A stretch of DNA of 52,213 nucleotides from Allobosea vaviloviae. GTDB taxonomy: Bacteria > Pseudomonadota > Alphaproteobacteria > Rhizobiales > Beijerinckiaceae. The stretch spans positions 1 through 52,213 of the forward strand of contig NZ_LGSZ01000017.1 of NCBI RefSeq assembly GCF_001298265.1, read 5' to 3'. Numbering within the stretch: the stretch's first letter is position 1; each line of letters opens with the position of its first letter. A model generated the notes under the pieces. That model was not told where the DNA came from, did no database searches, and worked only from the letters and a program-made list of their open reading frames with translations. Made by a program: the position numbers and the translations under genes. Below, piece after piece: positions 25,009-33,486 of this stretch.

Positions 25009-26382
25009 TCATAGCCTGATCAGGCGGCTTGCGTAAAATCCGCTCCATCCCGACAGGCGCGGCGTCTCGTTGCGGAGCTGGTGGGGCAGGGTGCGCAGGT
25101 CGCCATTGCGGTCGATCGCCTCACCGATGCCGCCGATTTCGCCGGGTTCGATCGGCTTGCGGGCGAAGTCGGGATGAGCTGCCAGAAAGGTCTCGATCTG
25201 CTCCTCGCCCTCCTGCGGCTCCAGCGAACAGGTGCAGTAGACCAGCCGCCCGCCCGGCCGCGTCAGACGCGCCGCGGCCTCGAGCAGCCGCGCCTGCAGG
25301 GCGACGAGCTTGTCACGATCGTCAGGCGATTTGGTCCAGGCGACGTCGGGATGGCGGCGGATCGTGCCGGTGGCGCTGCAGGGCGCATCGAGCAGCACGG
25401 CGTCGAAGGGCTCGACCTCCCAGAGGGTGGCGTCCTTGGTGACGATCTCGGCGGTCAGGCCGAGCCGCTCCAGATTGGCCCTGAGACGGCGCAGGCGCGG
25501 ACCCGAGCGGTCGACCGCCGTGACCTGCGCGCCGAGCGCGGCCAGTTGTGCGGTCTTTCCGCCGGGGGCGGCGCAGAGATCGGCGATGCGCTCGCCGGGC
25601 TGGACTGCGAGCAGGCGCACCGGCAGCGCGGCGGCTGCGTCCTGCACCCACCAGGCGCCATCATCGAAGCCGGGAAGGCTGGCAATGCTCTGCCGTTCGC
25701 GCAGCCTGATCGACCCCGTCGGCAGGAGCAGACCGTTGAGCTTCTCCGCCCAGCCTTCGGCATCGTCCTTCACAGAGATGTCGAGCGGCGGCTCGTCGCG
25801 ATGGCTTTGCGCAATGGCGGCTGCGGTCTCCTCGCCATAGCTCTCCATCCAGCTCTCGGCGAGCCATTCGGGCGTGTCGAGGAAGGGGTCGACGGCTTCC
25901 GCCAGGATGGCCTCGCGCTCGCGGGCGAGGCGCCGCAGCAGCGCGTTGCCCAGCGAGACATAGCGCGAGGAGCGGGCGTCCTCGTGGAGATGGCGGATGG
26001 CGAGGTCGACGGCGGCGTGGTCGGGCACGTCAAGGAAGAGGATCTGGGCGGCGGCGGCGACCATGATCGGCTCGAAGGGGCCGGAATTGCGCGGGCTGCC
26101 GCGCTCGAGCCTGGCGTTGATCGCCTCCTGGATTGTGCCGAGATGCCGGAAGGCCGTGATCGCAATGGCGCGCGCCAGTGCGGCGTCGGCGGCGTCGAGC
26201 CCGTAGGAGGGCGCCAGCTTCTCATGCGTGTCGTCGAGCGCGAGCTTGGCGCGCAGCACCTCGTCGATGACGGCGGCGGCGAGCTTGCGGGCCGGCAGGC
26301 CCGGCGCGGTCGCGCCGCCGATGTCGCCGTCGGCATCCTGCTGCGGATGGTCGCGTTGGTCGTCCGTAATTTCCTTGGCCAC
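25009..26382 (-). CDS. rsmB: 16S rRNA (cytosine-C5) methyltransferase, RsmB/Sun family
   Basis: A 457-residue RsmB-type enzyme. The first ~150 residues form a NusB-like RNA-binding domain; the rest is the SAM-dependent methyltransferase with LCAAPGGKTAQLAA (motif I), VLLDAPCSATGTIRRHPD (motif IV, catalytic Cys) and YCTCSLEPQEGEEQ (motif VI, second Cys). The frame is open to 26469 over the htpX end; GTG 26382, 4 bases after the htpX stop, is the likely start and gives a normal length. It methylates a cytosine of 16S rRNA. Confidence 0.92.
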   Translation of the reverse strand: MAKEITDDQRDHPQQDADGDIGGATAPGLPARKLAAAVIDEVLRAKLALDDTHEKLAPSYGLDAADAALARAIAITAFRHLGTIQEAINARLERGSPRNSGPFEPIMVAAAAQILFLDVPDHAAVDLAIRHLHEDARSSRYVSLGNALLRRLAREREAILAEAVDPFLDTPEWLAESWMESYGEETAAAIAQSHRDEPPLDISVKDDAEGWAEKLNGLLLPTGSIRLRERQSIASLPGFDDGAWWVQDAAAALPVRLLAVQPGERIADLCAAPGGKTAQLAALGAQVTAVDRSGPRLRRLRANLERLGLTAEIVTKDATLWEVEPFDAVLLDAPCSATGTIRRHPDVAWTKSPDDRDKLVALQARLLEAAARLTRPGGRLVYCTCSLEPQEGEEQIETFLAAHPDFARKPIEPGEIGGIGEAIDRNGDLRTLPHQLRNETPRLSGWSGFYASRLIRL

Positions 26383-26386
26383 CGGA

Positions 26387-27316
26387 TCAGCCCCAGGGGC
26401 CGGGCTGATGGCCCGGGCCGCTCCAGGGGCTCTGCGATGCCTGGCTTGTGAAGCCGCCCCTGGGCGCATTGCGGCCGATGCCCATGGCGCGGGCCTGCTC
26501 CATCAGCGCAGCGATGCGGTTTCCGGTGTCGGGATGTGTCGAAAACAGGGAATCCATGCCGCCGCCAGTCAGGGGATTGATGATGAACATGTGCGCCGTA
26601 GCAGGCTTCGCCTCCGCCGTCTCGTTTGGAATATGCGCGACGCCACCGGCGATCTTGGCCAGCGCATCGGCCAGCCAGACCGGATTGCCGGTGATTTCGC
26701 CGCCGAGCTTGTCGGCCTCGTATTCGCGCGAGCGCGAAATCGCCATCTGGATCACCATGGCGGCAAGCGGCGCCAGGATCGAGAGCAGGATCTGGACGAT
26801 CATGTTCGGCCGGTTCTCGCGCGAGCCGAACATCATGCCGAAGGTGACGAGCGAGGAGATCGCGCCGGCCATGGTGGCGGTAATCGTCATCGTCAGCGTG
26901 TCGTGGTTCTTGATGTGGGCGAGCTCGTGCGCCATCACGCCGGCCAGTTCCTCATAGCTCAGCGTGCGCAGGATGCCGGTCGTCGCCGCGACGGCCGCGT
27001 TCTGCGGATTGCGGCCGGTGGCGAAGGCGTTGGGCTGGCCCTCGTCGATCAGATAGACGCGCGGCATCGGCATGTTCGCCCGCGCCGCGAGATCGCGCAC
27101 CATGCCATAGAGCTCGGGCGCGGTCTGCGCATCGACCTCGTGGGCGTTGTGGGCGGCCAGCGCCAGCCGGTCGGAATTCCAGTAGCTGAACAGGTTGGTG
27201 ACGGCGGCGAAGCCCAGCGCCATCAGCATGCCGGTGCCGCCGCCGAGCAGGTAGCCCACCGCGCCGAACAGCGCGGTCAGGCCGGCCATCAGCATGCCGG
27301 TGCGGATATAGTTCAT
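26387..27316 (-). CDS. htpX: Zinc metalloprotease HtpX
   Basis: A 309-residue membrane protease of the M48B family, which degrades damaged membrane proteins. Two N-terminal membrane segments follow [18 protein letters not shown], then the zinc motif [14 protein letters not shown] with the third ligand in [15 protein letters not shown]. Two further membrane segments follow the zinc motif. The C-terminus is Gly/Pro-rich. ATG 27316 was chosen over the longer frame because the membrane helix begins right there. First gene of the htpX-rsmB-heparinase-purH run. Confidence 0.95.
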   Translation of the reverse strand: MNYIRTGMLMAGLTALFGAVGYLLGGGTGMLMALGFAAVTNLFSYWNSDRLALAAHNAHEVDAQTAPELYGMVRDLAARANMPMPRVYLIDEGQPNAFATGRNPQNAAVAATTGILRTLSYEELAGVMAHELAHIKNHDTLTMTITATMAGAISSLVTFGMMFGSRENRPNMIVQILLSILAPLAAMVIQMAISRSREYEADKLGGEITGNPVWLADALAKIAGGVAHIPNETAEAKPATAHMFIINPLTGGGMDSLFSTHPDTGNRIAALMEQARAMGIGRNAPRGGFTSQASQSPWSGPGHQPGPWG

Positions 27317-27429
27317 CGTCTTCCCCAATGGTCCCCATTCACGAGTCGCGGCGACATGCCTCTCCCCGGATGCGGATTTGCGCCTTATGTGGTGAAGGCG
27401 GTGCCGATCCTGCAAGAGAGAGCCAAGCG

Positions 27430-27663
27430 ATGAGCCAGAGGCCCGAGGACATGGATGTGCCGGCGGCCGCCCCCCCGGAGGCGCCTGCCCGGACGCTGTC
27501 GCCCGCTGCCCAGCGCGCGCTGGCGGAAGCCGAGGCAAGGCGCGCGGCGATCGACGCGAAGGCCGCCGAGCTGACCGGCGCGCGCGAGATCAACGGTCGC
27601 GGCGGACTGGAGCCGGTCCGCTACGACGACTGGGAGGTCAAGGGGATCGCCAGCGACTTCTGA
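27430..27663 (+). CDS. DUF1674 protein (succinate dehydrogenase assembly factor 4-like)
   Basis: A 77-residue protein. Its C-terminus [22 protein letters not shown] matches the DUF1674/SdhAF4 consensus, in which a family motif close to EPxRYGDWExKGxxxDF assists flavinylation and assembly of succinate dehydrogenase. The N-terminal half is Ala/Pro-rich and helical. ATG 27430 follows AGAGAGCC; an earlier start at 27328 adds unrelated residues. It diverges from htpX, a neighbour seen in related genomes. Confidence 0.82.
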   Translation: MSQRPEDMDVPAAAPPEAPARTLSPAAQRALAEAEARRAAIDAKAAELTGAREINGRGGLEPVRYDDWEVKGIASDF

Positions 27664-27704
27664 GCACGCAGGAGCCGGCATTCCCGGGCGGCGCGACGTG
27701 CCGA

Positions 27705-27751
27705 CCCGAGAATCTCATGCAGGAGATGCTCGGGTCGAGCCCGAGCATGAC
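27705..27751. repeat. Dispersed palindromic element, copy 1
   Basis: 47 bases beginning CCCGAGAATCTC and ending CCCGAGCATGAC, containing an ATGCTCGGG/CCCGAGCAT hairpin. It is the reverse complement of 39876-39922 with two mismatches, so it belongs to the same dispersed family. It sits between the convergent DUF1674 gene and a solute-binding protein gene. Confidence 0.85.
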
Positions 27752-27770
27752 GCGCCTTTTGGGGCGTTGG

Positions 27771-28964
27771 CTACTTCGCCCGCTTCGCGCCGACCAGCTC
27801 GTCCCATTTGCGGAAGGCGACGACCATCTTCTCGGGCTTCAGCGGCAGCTCGATCGGGTTGTTGGCGATCATGTCGGCATATTCCGGCCGGCCGAACTCG
27901 GCGATGACCTTCTGGCTCGCTTCCGGCGCGAGCGAGAGCGGCACGTTCTTCACCGCCGGGCCGGGATAGAGATAGCCCTCGTCATAGGCATAGGCCTGCG
28001 CCTTGGGGGTGAGCACATAGGCCATCATGTCGAGCACGACCGCGAGCCGGTCGTTGGGGATGCCCTTGGGCACGCACATGAAGAAGGCGTCCGAGACCCA
28101 GTGGAAGCCCTTCAGCGTCTGGATTTTCGCCTCCTTCGGCACGATGCCGAGCGCGCGCGGATTGATGTCCCAGCCGGTGGTCGAGATGATGATGTCGCGC
28201 GAGCCGTCGCCGAACTCCTTCATCGTCGCGCCGGTGCCTGCGGGATAGTATTCGATGTATTGGCCGAGTTCTTGGAGATAGGCCCAGGTCTTGTCCCAGC
28301 CACTGAGCGGGTCCTGCGGGTCCTTGTCGCCGAGGATATAGGGCAGGCCCATCATGAAGGTGCGGCCCGGGCCTGAATTGGTCGGGCGGGCGTACATGAA
28401 CCTGTTGGGATTGGCCTTGGCCCAGGCGAGCAGCTCCTCGGCCGTGGTCGGCACCTGCTTGACGCGGGCGGGCATGTATTCGAGCAGCGGGCCGGATGGA
28501 TAGTAGTTCACCACGACGCCGAAGCCGTCGCCCTGGACCTTGTGCAGGTTGAGCGCCGCCGGCTCGTAATTCGCCTCGATATTCGGGAACTTGTCGTTGA
28601 AATCGGGCAGGATTTTGAGCCAGAGCTTCTGGTCGAGCCCTGCCGCGAGCCCGTCGCTGCCGGTCAGGACGAGGTCGAGATCGGCGCGGCCGGCCTCCTG
28701 CTGCGCCTTGATCTTGCTGGCGAGTTCGGGCGCCGGTGCCTTCACGAAGGCGATGCGCGAGACCAGCTTGGGATTGGCGGCGCGATAGTCCTCGAAGGCC
28801 TTCTGCATCAAAGCGAGCGCACCGCCGACATCGATGACGCTGATGACGACGGGAGCGGAGGGCAGGGGCGGCGAGGCGGCGAGCGCGCCGCCGGCCCCTG
28901 TCGCCATGGCAGTCAGGCCGCCCAGGACGGTGCGGCGATCGAGGCCCTTGGACTCATGGCTCAT
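27771..28964 (-). CDS. ABC-type extracellular solute-binding protein (paralogue 1)
   Basis: A 397-residue periplasmic binding protein with a twin-Arg-like signal (LDRRTVLGGLTAMATGAGGA). The mature part (VVISVIDVGGALALMQKAFEDY, LDLVLTGSDGLAAGL, VVVNYYPSGPLLEYMP, GWDINPRALGIVPKEA) resembles the PotD/AfuA-like class. It is a close paralogue of the protein at 32303-33475, sharing ARPxNSGPG, GLPYILGD, GWDINPRALGIVPKEA and the YPGPAVK C-terminal region. No permease or ATPase of this class is adjacent. It is the last gene of the nagB-nagA unit (24-bp gap), so an amino sugar or its derivative is the obvious ligand guess. Confidence 0.85.
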   Translation of the reverse strand: MSHESKGLDRRTVLGGLTAMATGAGGALAASPPLPSAPVVISVIDVGGALALMQKAFEDYRAANPKLVSRIAFVKAPAPELASKIKAQQEAGRADLDLVLTGSDGLAAGLDQKLWLKILPDFNDKFPNIEANYEPAALNLHKVQGDGFGVVVNYYPSGPLLEYMPARVKQVPTTAEELLAWAKANPNRFMYARPTNSGPGRTFMMGLPYILGDKDPQDPLSGWDKTWAYLQELGQYIEYYPAGTGATMKEFGDGSRDIIISTTGWDINPRALGIVPKEAKIQTLKGFHWVSDAFFMCVPKGIPNDRLAVVLDMMAYVLTPKAQAYAYDEGYLYPGPAVKNVPLSLAPEASQKVIAEFGRPEYADMIANNPIELPLKPEKMVVAFRKWDELVGAKRAK

Positions 28965-28987
28965 CTGGTGATCTCCCCTTTTATGAT

Positions 28988-30049
28988 TCAGGCGTTGGTC
29001 GTCATCAGGTCGTCGAGTCGGGCGGAGGCTCCGAAGCGGCGCGCGATGGTGTCGAGGCGCACATCGGTGACGACCAGCTCGTGCGACCAGTCGATTTCGC
29101 CGCGATCGACGGTGATGCCGCGCGCGCTCAGTGCCGGCAGCAGGGCGGCCAGCGGGTTGTCGCAGGCCATGGCGACCGCGTCGCGTGGCGAGGCCAGCCC
29201 CCAGGCGACGAGATTGCGCACCGCCTGGTCGAGGCACAGCGCCGAGCCTGCGAGATTGGACGCACCCGGCTGGCGCACGGAGCCGTCGGCGCGAAGCTCG
29301 ACCTCCATGCCGGCGAATGGGTAGCCGCCCGGCTTCGAGGCCGCCGCGGAGACCGCATCGGTCACCAGAATGGAGCGGTCGAAGCCCTTGACCCGCAGCA
29401 GAGAACGCAGCGCCCTGGGGTGAAGATGAATGCCGTCGGCGATGAAGCTCGCCCAGAGCCGGTCCTCGGCGAGCTGGGCGAAGATCGGGTTCACCAGCTT
29501 GTGGAGCTGCTGCGGCATGCCGTTGCCGAGATGGGTCGAGAGCGTCGCGCCGGCGTCGGCGGCCATGGAGACCTGGTCGAAATCGGCGGCGCTGTGGCCG
29601 ATCGCCACGATGCGGCCGGCCGCCGTCAGCGCGGCGACCAGCGCCTGCGCGCCCGCGATCTCCGGCGCCAGCGTCACCATCAGGATCGGCCGGGCCAGCC
29701 GGCTTTCGAGCCGGTCGACGAGGGTGGGATCGGCCTTCGTCATGGCTTGGGGCGGATGGCAGCCGGCATAGCCGGGGCTCGGGTTCAGGAACGGGCCTTC
29801 GAGATGGTAGCCCGGGCACATCAGCGGGCCGAGCCGGCTTGTGGAAATCGCCGCGTCGAGCGCCCGGAAGCGCTGGTCGAGTTCATCGGGGTGGGCCGTG
29901 ATGATCGTCGGCAGGCACAGCGTCACGCCGGTCGCCAACATGGCCTCCAGCGCGTGATCGATCTCGGCCGGCGTCACCGCGCCGGAATTGAAATCGATGC
30001 CGGCAAAACCGTTGACCTGGAGATCGACGAGGCCTGCCGTGTGCATCAT
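28988..30049 (-). CDS. nagA: N-acetylglucosamine-6-phosphate deacetylase family (NagA-like, short N-terminus)
   Basis: A 353-residue NagA-like amidohydrolase, which removes acetate from N-acetylhexosamine 6-phosphate. It starts directly at GLVDLQVNGFAGIDFN, so the small N-terminal beta-sandwich strands seen in the usual ~380-residue enzyme are absent or reduced. Metal and catalytic regions: YHLEGPFLN (Glu), IGHSAADF (His), STHLGNGMPQ (His; usually THLFNAM) and LVTDAVSA (catalytic Asp). 20 bases after nagB. Substrate could be GlcNAc-6-P or another acetylated sugar phosphate. Confidence 0.85.
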   Translation of the reverse strand: MMHTAGLVDLQVNGFAGIDFNSGAVTPAEIDHALEAMLATGVTLCLPTIITAHPDELDQRFRALDAAISTSRLGPLMCPGYHLEGPFLNPSPGYAGCHPPQAMTKADPTLVDRLESRLARPILMVTLAPEIAGAQALVAALTAAGRIVAIGHSAADFDQVSMAADAGATLSTHLGNGMPQQLHKLVNPIFAQLAEDRLWASFIADGIHLHPRALRSLLRVKGFDRSILVTDAVSAAASKPGGYPFAGMEVELRADGSVRQPGASNLAGSALCLDQAVRNLVAWGLASPRDAVAMACDNPLAALLPALSARGITVDRGEIDWSHELVVTDVRLDTIARRFGASARLDDLMTTNA

Positions 30050-30069
30050 CGCCGCCCCTCCTTCTGCGC

Positions 30070-30813
30070 TCAGGCGCTTGTCAGCAGCGAGGCGGCCGGC
30101 GGATCGATGAACATCACCGTGTTGCCGTGCGTCTGCAGGATCGAGGCTGGATAAAGGTTGCTGACCGGGCCTTCCAGCGCATCGCGGGTGGCTTTCGCCT
30201 TGCGCTCGTCGGAGACGGAGAGGACGATCAATGCGCTCTTCAGGATCTGCCGGACGCTCATCGAGATGGCGCGCTGCGGGACGGACTCGAATGTCGGGAA
30301 CCAGCCCTCGCCGAATTGCTGCTGGCGGCAGCCTTCGTCGAGCGTCACGACGATATAGGGCTGCTCGGTATCGAAATCGGCCGGCGGGTCGTTGAAGGCG
30401 ACATGGCAGTTCTCGCCGATGCCGGCGAAGCAGACATCGATGCGCTTGCCGGCGATGAGGGCATTGAGGCGCGCGGTTTCGGCTTGCGGATCGCCCTCTC
30501 CATCGACGGGGATGAACTCCGGGGCGTTGGCGAGCGGAGCCAGGAAGCGCAGGCGCAGATAGCGCCGGAAGCTGGCCGGGTGCTCCTCGGTCAGCCCGAC
30601 ATATTCGTCGAGGTGGAAGGCCGTGACCTTCGCCCAGTCGATGCCCTCGGCGACGACGAGATTCTGCAGCAGCTCGAACTGGCTCGCGCCCGTGGCGACG
30701 ATGATGTTGGCATGGCCGAAGCGAGCTTGCGCGTCGCGGATTGCCTGGGCACCCAAAGCGGCGGCCTTGGCGCCGAGCGTCGCCTTGTCAGGGACGATGC
30801 GGATATCGACCAT
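30070..30813 (-). CDS. nagB: Glucosamine-6-phosphate deaminase family (NagB-like)
   Basis: A 247-residue NagB/6-phosphogluconolactonase-superfamily protein predicted to deaminate and isomerise an amino sugar phosphate. [12 protein letters not shown] and FHLDEYVGL (the catalytic-base Asp of the lid) are typical. The active-site loop reads [19 protein letters not shown] where classical NagB has GNDGHIAFNEP, so the Asp is Asn and the Glu is Asp while His is kept. This variant occurs in a NagB-like subgroup, so an alternative substrate is possible. ATG 30813 was chosen; the frame to 31050 crosses the promoter region. Confidence 0.85.
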   Translation of the reverse strand: MVDIRIVPDKATLGAKAAALGAQAIRDAQARFGHANIIVATGASQFELLQNLVVAEGIDWAKVTAFHLDEYVGLTEEHPASFRRYLRLRFLAPLANAPEFIPVDGEGDPQAETARLNALIAGKRIDVCFAGIGENCHVAFNDPPADFDTEQPYIVVTLDEGCRQQQFGEGWFPTFESVPQRAISMSVRQILKSALIVLSVSDERKAKATRDALEGPVSNLYPASILQTHGNTVMFIDPPAASLLTSA

Positions 30814-30816
30814 GCG

Positions 30817-30907
30817 ATTTTTGAACCTTTGCCTATGTGATTGTTTTTTATATCGTCTTGGGAGCTTATGGGGCTTGCCCGGAAAGGCAACAGCTATTTT
30901 TGAACCT
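30817..30907. promoter_or_regulatory. Intergenic control region with 12-bp direct repeat (nagB/ROK divergence)
   Basis: ATTTTTGAACCT occurs exactly twice, at 30817-30828 and 30896-30907, with starts 79 bases apart. The region is far more A/T-rich than its surroundings (TTGTTTTTTATAT at 30841-30853). Repeated boxes at near-integral helical spacing upstream of a ROK repressor and its divergent targets suit a looping operator for that regulator. Confidence 0.5.
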
Positions 30908-30954
30908 GCATGTTCTGAATAAGGGCATGGTCTGAAAAAGGAATCTGGACGGCC

Positions 30955-32139
30955 GTGATTCTGGCGATGCTCGACGACAGCCGCTTTTCCGCGGCCCATG
31001 ACCGCGACTGCGCCCGGGTCTACCGGGTCGTGCTGGCACGTCTCGCGCATTCGCGCTCGGATATCGGCAGGCGGCTCGGCCTGCGCTCAACCACGACGTC
31101 GCGAGTGGTCGCCGACCTCGTTTCGCGCCGGCTGCTGCTGGAGACGATGGGCGAGACGGCAGGGCGTGGCCGCCCTGCGGCGACGCTGATCGCCAATACC
31201 AGGCGCATCGGCGCATCGGTGATCCATGTCTCGAGCCAGTCGCTATCGGGCGCGCTGGTGGACCTTTCGGGCCATATCGTCACGCAGCGCAGCATCACGA
31301 TAGCCGGCGATGCCGATAACGGCGCGATCGCCACCGTGATGGCGCAACTCGGCGGCCAATTGCTCGCCGCGATGCCCGATGGCATGAGCCATGCCGGCAC
31401 GGCGGTCTCGCTGTCGGGCCTGCTCGACCTGTCTCGGGGGCAGTGGCTGATGGCTTCGCGCTGGCCGCGGATGCGCGGGCTCGACATCGCCGCCGTCCTG
31501 GCGCCGGTCGCCGGGCCGGTCGAGATCTGCCGCAATCTCGATGCCGAGATGCGGGCGCGGGCGGTGCGCGAGCCCGAGCAGTTCGCGGGCAGCACGCTGC
31601 TGCTGCATTGGGGCTGGGGCATCGGCCTGTGCTTCGCCGTCGATGGGCGCCCCTTCGCGCCGGCCGGTTCGTTCGGCGAGATCGGACATTGGCGGCTGAG
31701 CGCCCTGGGCGAGCGTCGCTGCGGCTGCGGCAACACCGGCTGCCTCGAAACCGGGGCGGCGCTGTGGTCGCTGCTGCCGGCGCTGCGCCGGCACTGGCCC
31801 GATCTCGACGAGGACGAGGTGCGCCTCGCTCTGCAGCTCGCCGGGCGCGACCTCGTCGCCCTGCCGGAAATCGACGCCGCGACCCGGCTTGTGGTGCGGG
31901 CGCTGGCCAATGCCTGCCGCATCTTTTTCCCGACCCGCATCGCCGTCAGCGGACCTTTCGTGGCCAATCCCGGTCTTTGGGCGCATTTCGAGGCGTTGCT
32001 GCGGGCGGAGGGCACGATGGACGGCCTCGCCGTGCCGCAGCTCGGCAGCGTGCGCGCCAGCCAGCTTCACGAGATCCATGGCGCGGCGGCGCCGTTGCTG
32101 GGCCGCGCCACCGAGGCGCTGCTGATGCAGCAGGTCTGA
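30955..32139 (+). CDS. ROK family transcriptional regulator/kinase-fold protein
   Basis: A 394-residue ROK protein. The N-terminal winged helix (about residues 20-75: [29 protein letters not shown]) is followed by the sugar-binding actin-like fold with the zinc motif [10 protein letters not shown] and [11 protein letters not shown]. These are the marks of NagC/Mlc/XylR-like repressors that sense amino sugars or sugars. GTG 30955 is the listed start; ATG 30967 (MLDDSRF) is an equally good alternative. Divergent to the nagB-nagA unit, whose expression it probably controls. Confidence 0.92.
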   Translation: MILAMLDDSRFSAAHDRDCARVYRVVLARLAHSRSDIGRRLGLRSTTTSRVVADLVSRRLLLETMGETAGRGRPAATLIANTRRIGASVIHVSSQSLSGALVDLSGHIVTQRSITIAGDADNGAIATVMAQLGGQLLAAMPDGMSHAGTAVSLSGLLDLSRGQWLMASRWPRMRGLDIAAVLAPVAGPVEICRNLDAEMRARAVREPEQFAGSTLLLHWGWGIGLCFAVDGRPFAPAGSFGEIGHWRLSALGERRCGCGNTGCLETGAALWSLLPALRRHWPDLDEDEVRLALQLAGRDLVALPEIDAATRLVVRALANACRIFFPTRIAVSGPFVANPGLWAHFEALLRAEGTMDGLAVPQLGSVRASQLHEIHGAAAPLLGRATEALLMQQV

Positions 32140-32224
32140 GCGATCGCGGAGCGGTCGCAACGGCGGTCCGACATGCTTTGGGAGAGCCGCCAGACCCGGT
32201 TCCACGCACTGGCGCGTGATTTCT

Positions 32225-32242
32225 TGGTGTACTAGTATGCCA
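32225..32242. promoter_or_regulatory. Operator candidate TGG-N2-TACTAGTA-N2-CCA
   Basis: An 18-base symmetric site with TACTAGTA (32230-32237) at the centre and TGG/CCA arms, two mismatched bases each side. It lies 60 bases before the start of the sugar operon, in a 163-bp gap, and the halves look like GntR- or LacI-type sites. Regulator unknown; the ROK protein just upstream is one candidate. Confidence 0.5.
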
Positions 32243-32302
32243 GTCAAGGGTCCGCCGCCTGCGCTTTGCAGGCGTGAAGAGACCTCAACCCAGGGAGATG
32301 AC

Positions 32303-33475
32303 ATGACCCATCTGACACGCCGCAGCGTGGTGGCCGGCGCGGCCGGCCTTGCTGCTCTCGGTGCGAGCCGGGTCCAGGCCCAGAGCGCACCCGTCGCGCT
32401 CAACATCATCGACGTCGCGGGCAACCTGCAATTGACCCAGGTCGCGATCGAGCGCTTCGCAAAGGACAATCCGAAGATCATTTCGCGGCTGAATTTCTCG
32501 CGCGCGCCCTCGCCCGAGCTGCCGGCCAAGCTCAAGGCGCAGCAGGCGGCCAACCGCGTCGATATCGACCTCGTCCTGACCGGGCCGGGCGCGATGTCGG
32601 ACGGCATCCAGCAGGGCCTCTGGGTCGACGTCTGGAAGTCGCATGCCGCCAGCCTGCCGAAGGCCGAGGAGGTCTATCACGAGCAGGCGCTGATGATGCA
32701 GCGCAATTTCGGCCAGAACGAAGGCGTTGCCGTGGCCTATTCCCCGTCTGGCCCGCTGTTCGAATACATGCCCGATCGGCTCAAGGTGGTGCCCAAGACC
32801 GCCGAGGAGTTCCTTGCCTATGTGAAGCAGAACAAGAACCGCTTCACCTATGCGCGGCCGGTCAATTCCGGCCCTGGCTGGACCTGGCTTCAGGGCCTGC
32901 CCTACATCCTCGGCGATTCCGACCCCAGCGACCCGATGAAGGGCTGGGACAAGACATGGGCCTATCTCAAAGAGCTCGGCAGCGGCATCGACTACTATCC
33001 CGGCGGCACCACGCCGACGATGAAGGAGCTCGGTGAGGGCACCCGCGACGTCATCGTCTCCACCTGCGGCTGGGACATCAACCCGCGCGCGCTCGGCATC
33101 GTGCCGAAGGAAGCCGAGGTCTTCGTGCTGGCCAACACGCACTGGATTCCCGACACGCAGTTCATGTGCATCCCCAAGGGCGTGCCGGCCGACAAGATCA
33201 AGGCGCTGCTGGCGCTCATGTCCTACATGCTCAAGCCCGAGGCGCAGGCCGGGACCTATGACAAGGGCTATTTCTATCCCGGCCCGGCGGTGAAGGGCGT
33301 GACGCTCGCCATGGCGCCGCAGGAAAGCCGCGACGTGCTCAAGGAATATGGCCGGCCGAAATATGACGAGCTGATCGCCACCCTGCCGACACGGCCGCCG
33401 CTGACGCCCGAGCGCCTCGTCGCCGCCTTCCGGCGCTGGGACCAGGAGATCGGCGTCGGTCACGCGCCGAAGTAA
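32303..33475 (+). CDS. ABC-type extracellular solute-binding protein (paralogue 2)
   Basis: A 390-residue periplasmic receptor, with a twin-Arg-like signal (THLTRRSVVAGAAGLAALG ending VQAQS). It is a paralogue of the protein at 27771-28964: both have NIIDVAG/SVIDVGG, YSPSGPLFEYMPDR/YYPSGPLLEYMPAR, ARPVNSGPG/ARPTNSGPG and GWDINPRALGIVPKEA. ATG 32303 is preceded by GGGAGATG. First gene of the plus-strand sugar operon. No cognate permease of its class is in the window; the only importer here is ribose/fructose-type with its own receptor. Confidence 0.85.
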   Translation: MTHLTRRSVVAGAAGLAALGASRVQAQSAPVALNIIDVAGNLQLTQVAIERFAKDNPKIISRLNFSRAPSPELPAKLKAQQAANRVDIDLVLTGPGAMSDGIQQGLWVDVWKSHAASLPKAEEVYHEQALMMQRNFGQNEGVAVAYSPSGPLFEYMPDRLKVVPKTAEEFLAYVKQNKNRFTYARPVNSGPGWTWLQGLPYILGDSDPSDPMKGWDKTWAYLKELGSGIDYYPGGTTPTMKELGEGTRDVIVSTCGWDINPRALGIVPKEAEVFVLANTHWIPDTQFMCIPKGVPADKIKALLALMSYMLKPEAQAGTYDKGYFYPGPAVKGVTLAMAPQESRDVLKEYGRPKYDELIATLPTRPPLTPERLVAAFRRWDQEIGVGHAPK

Positions 33476-33486
33476 GGCGCGCCCCG

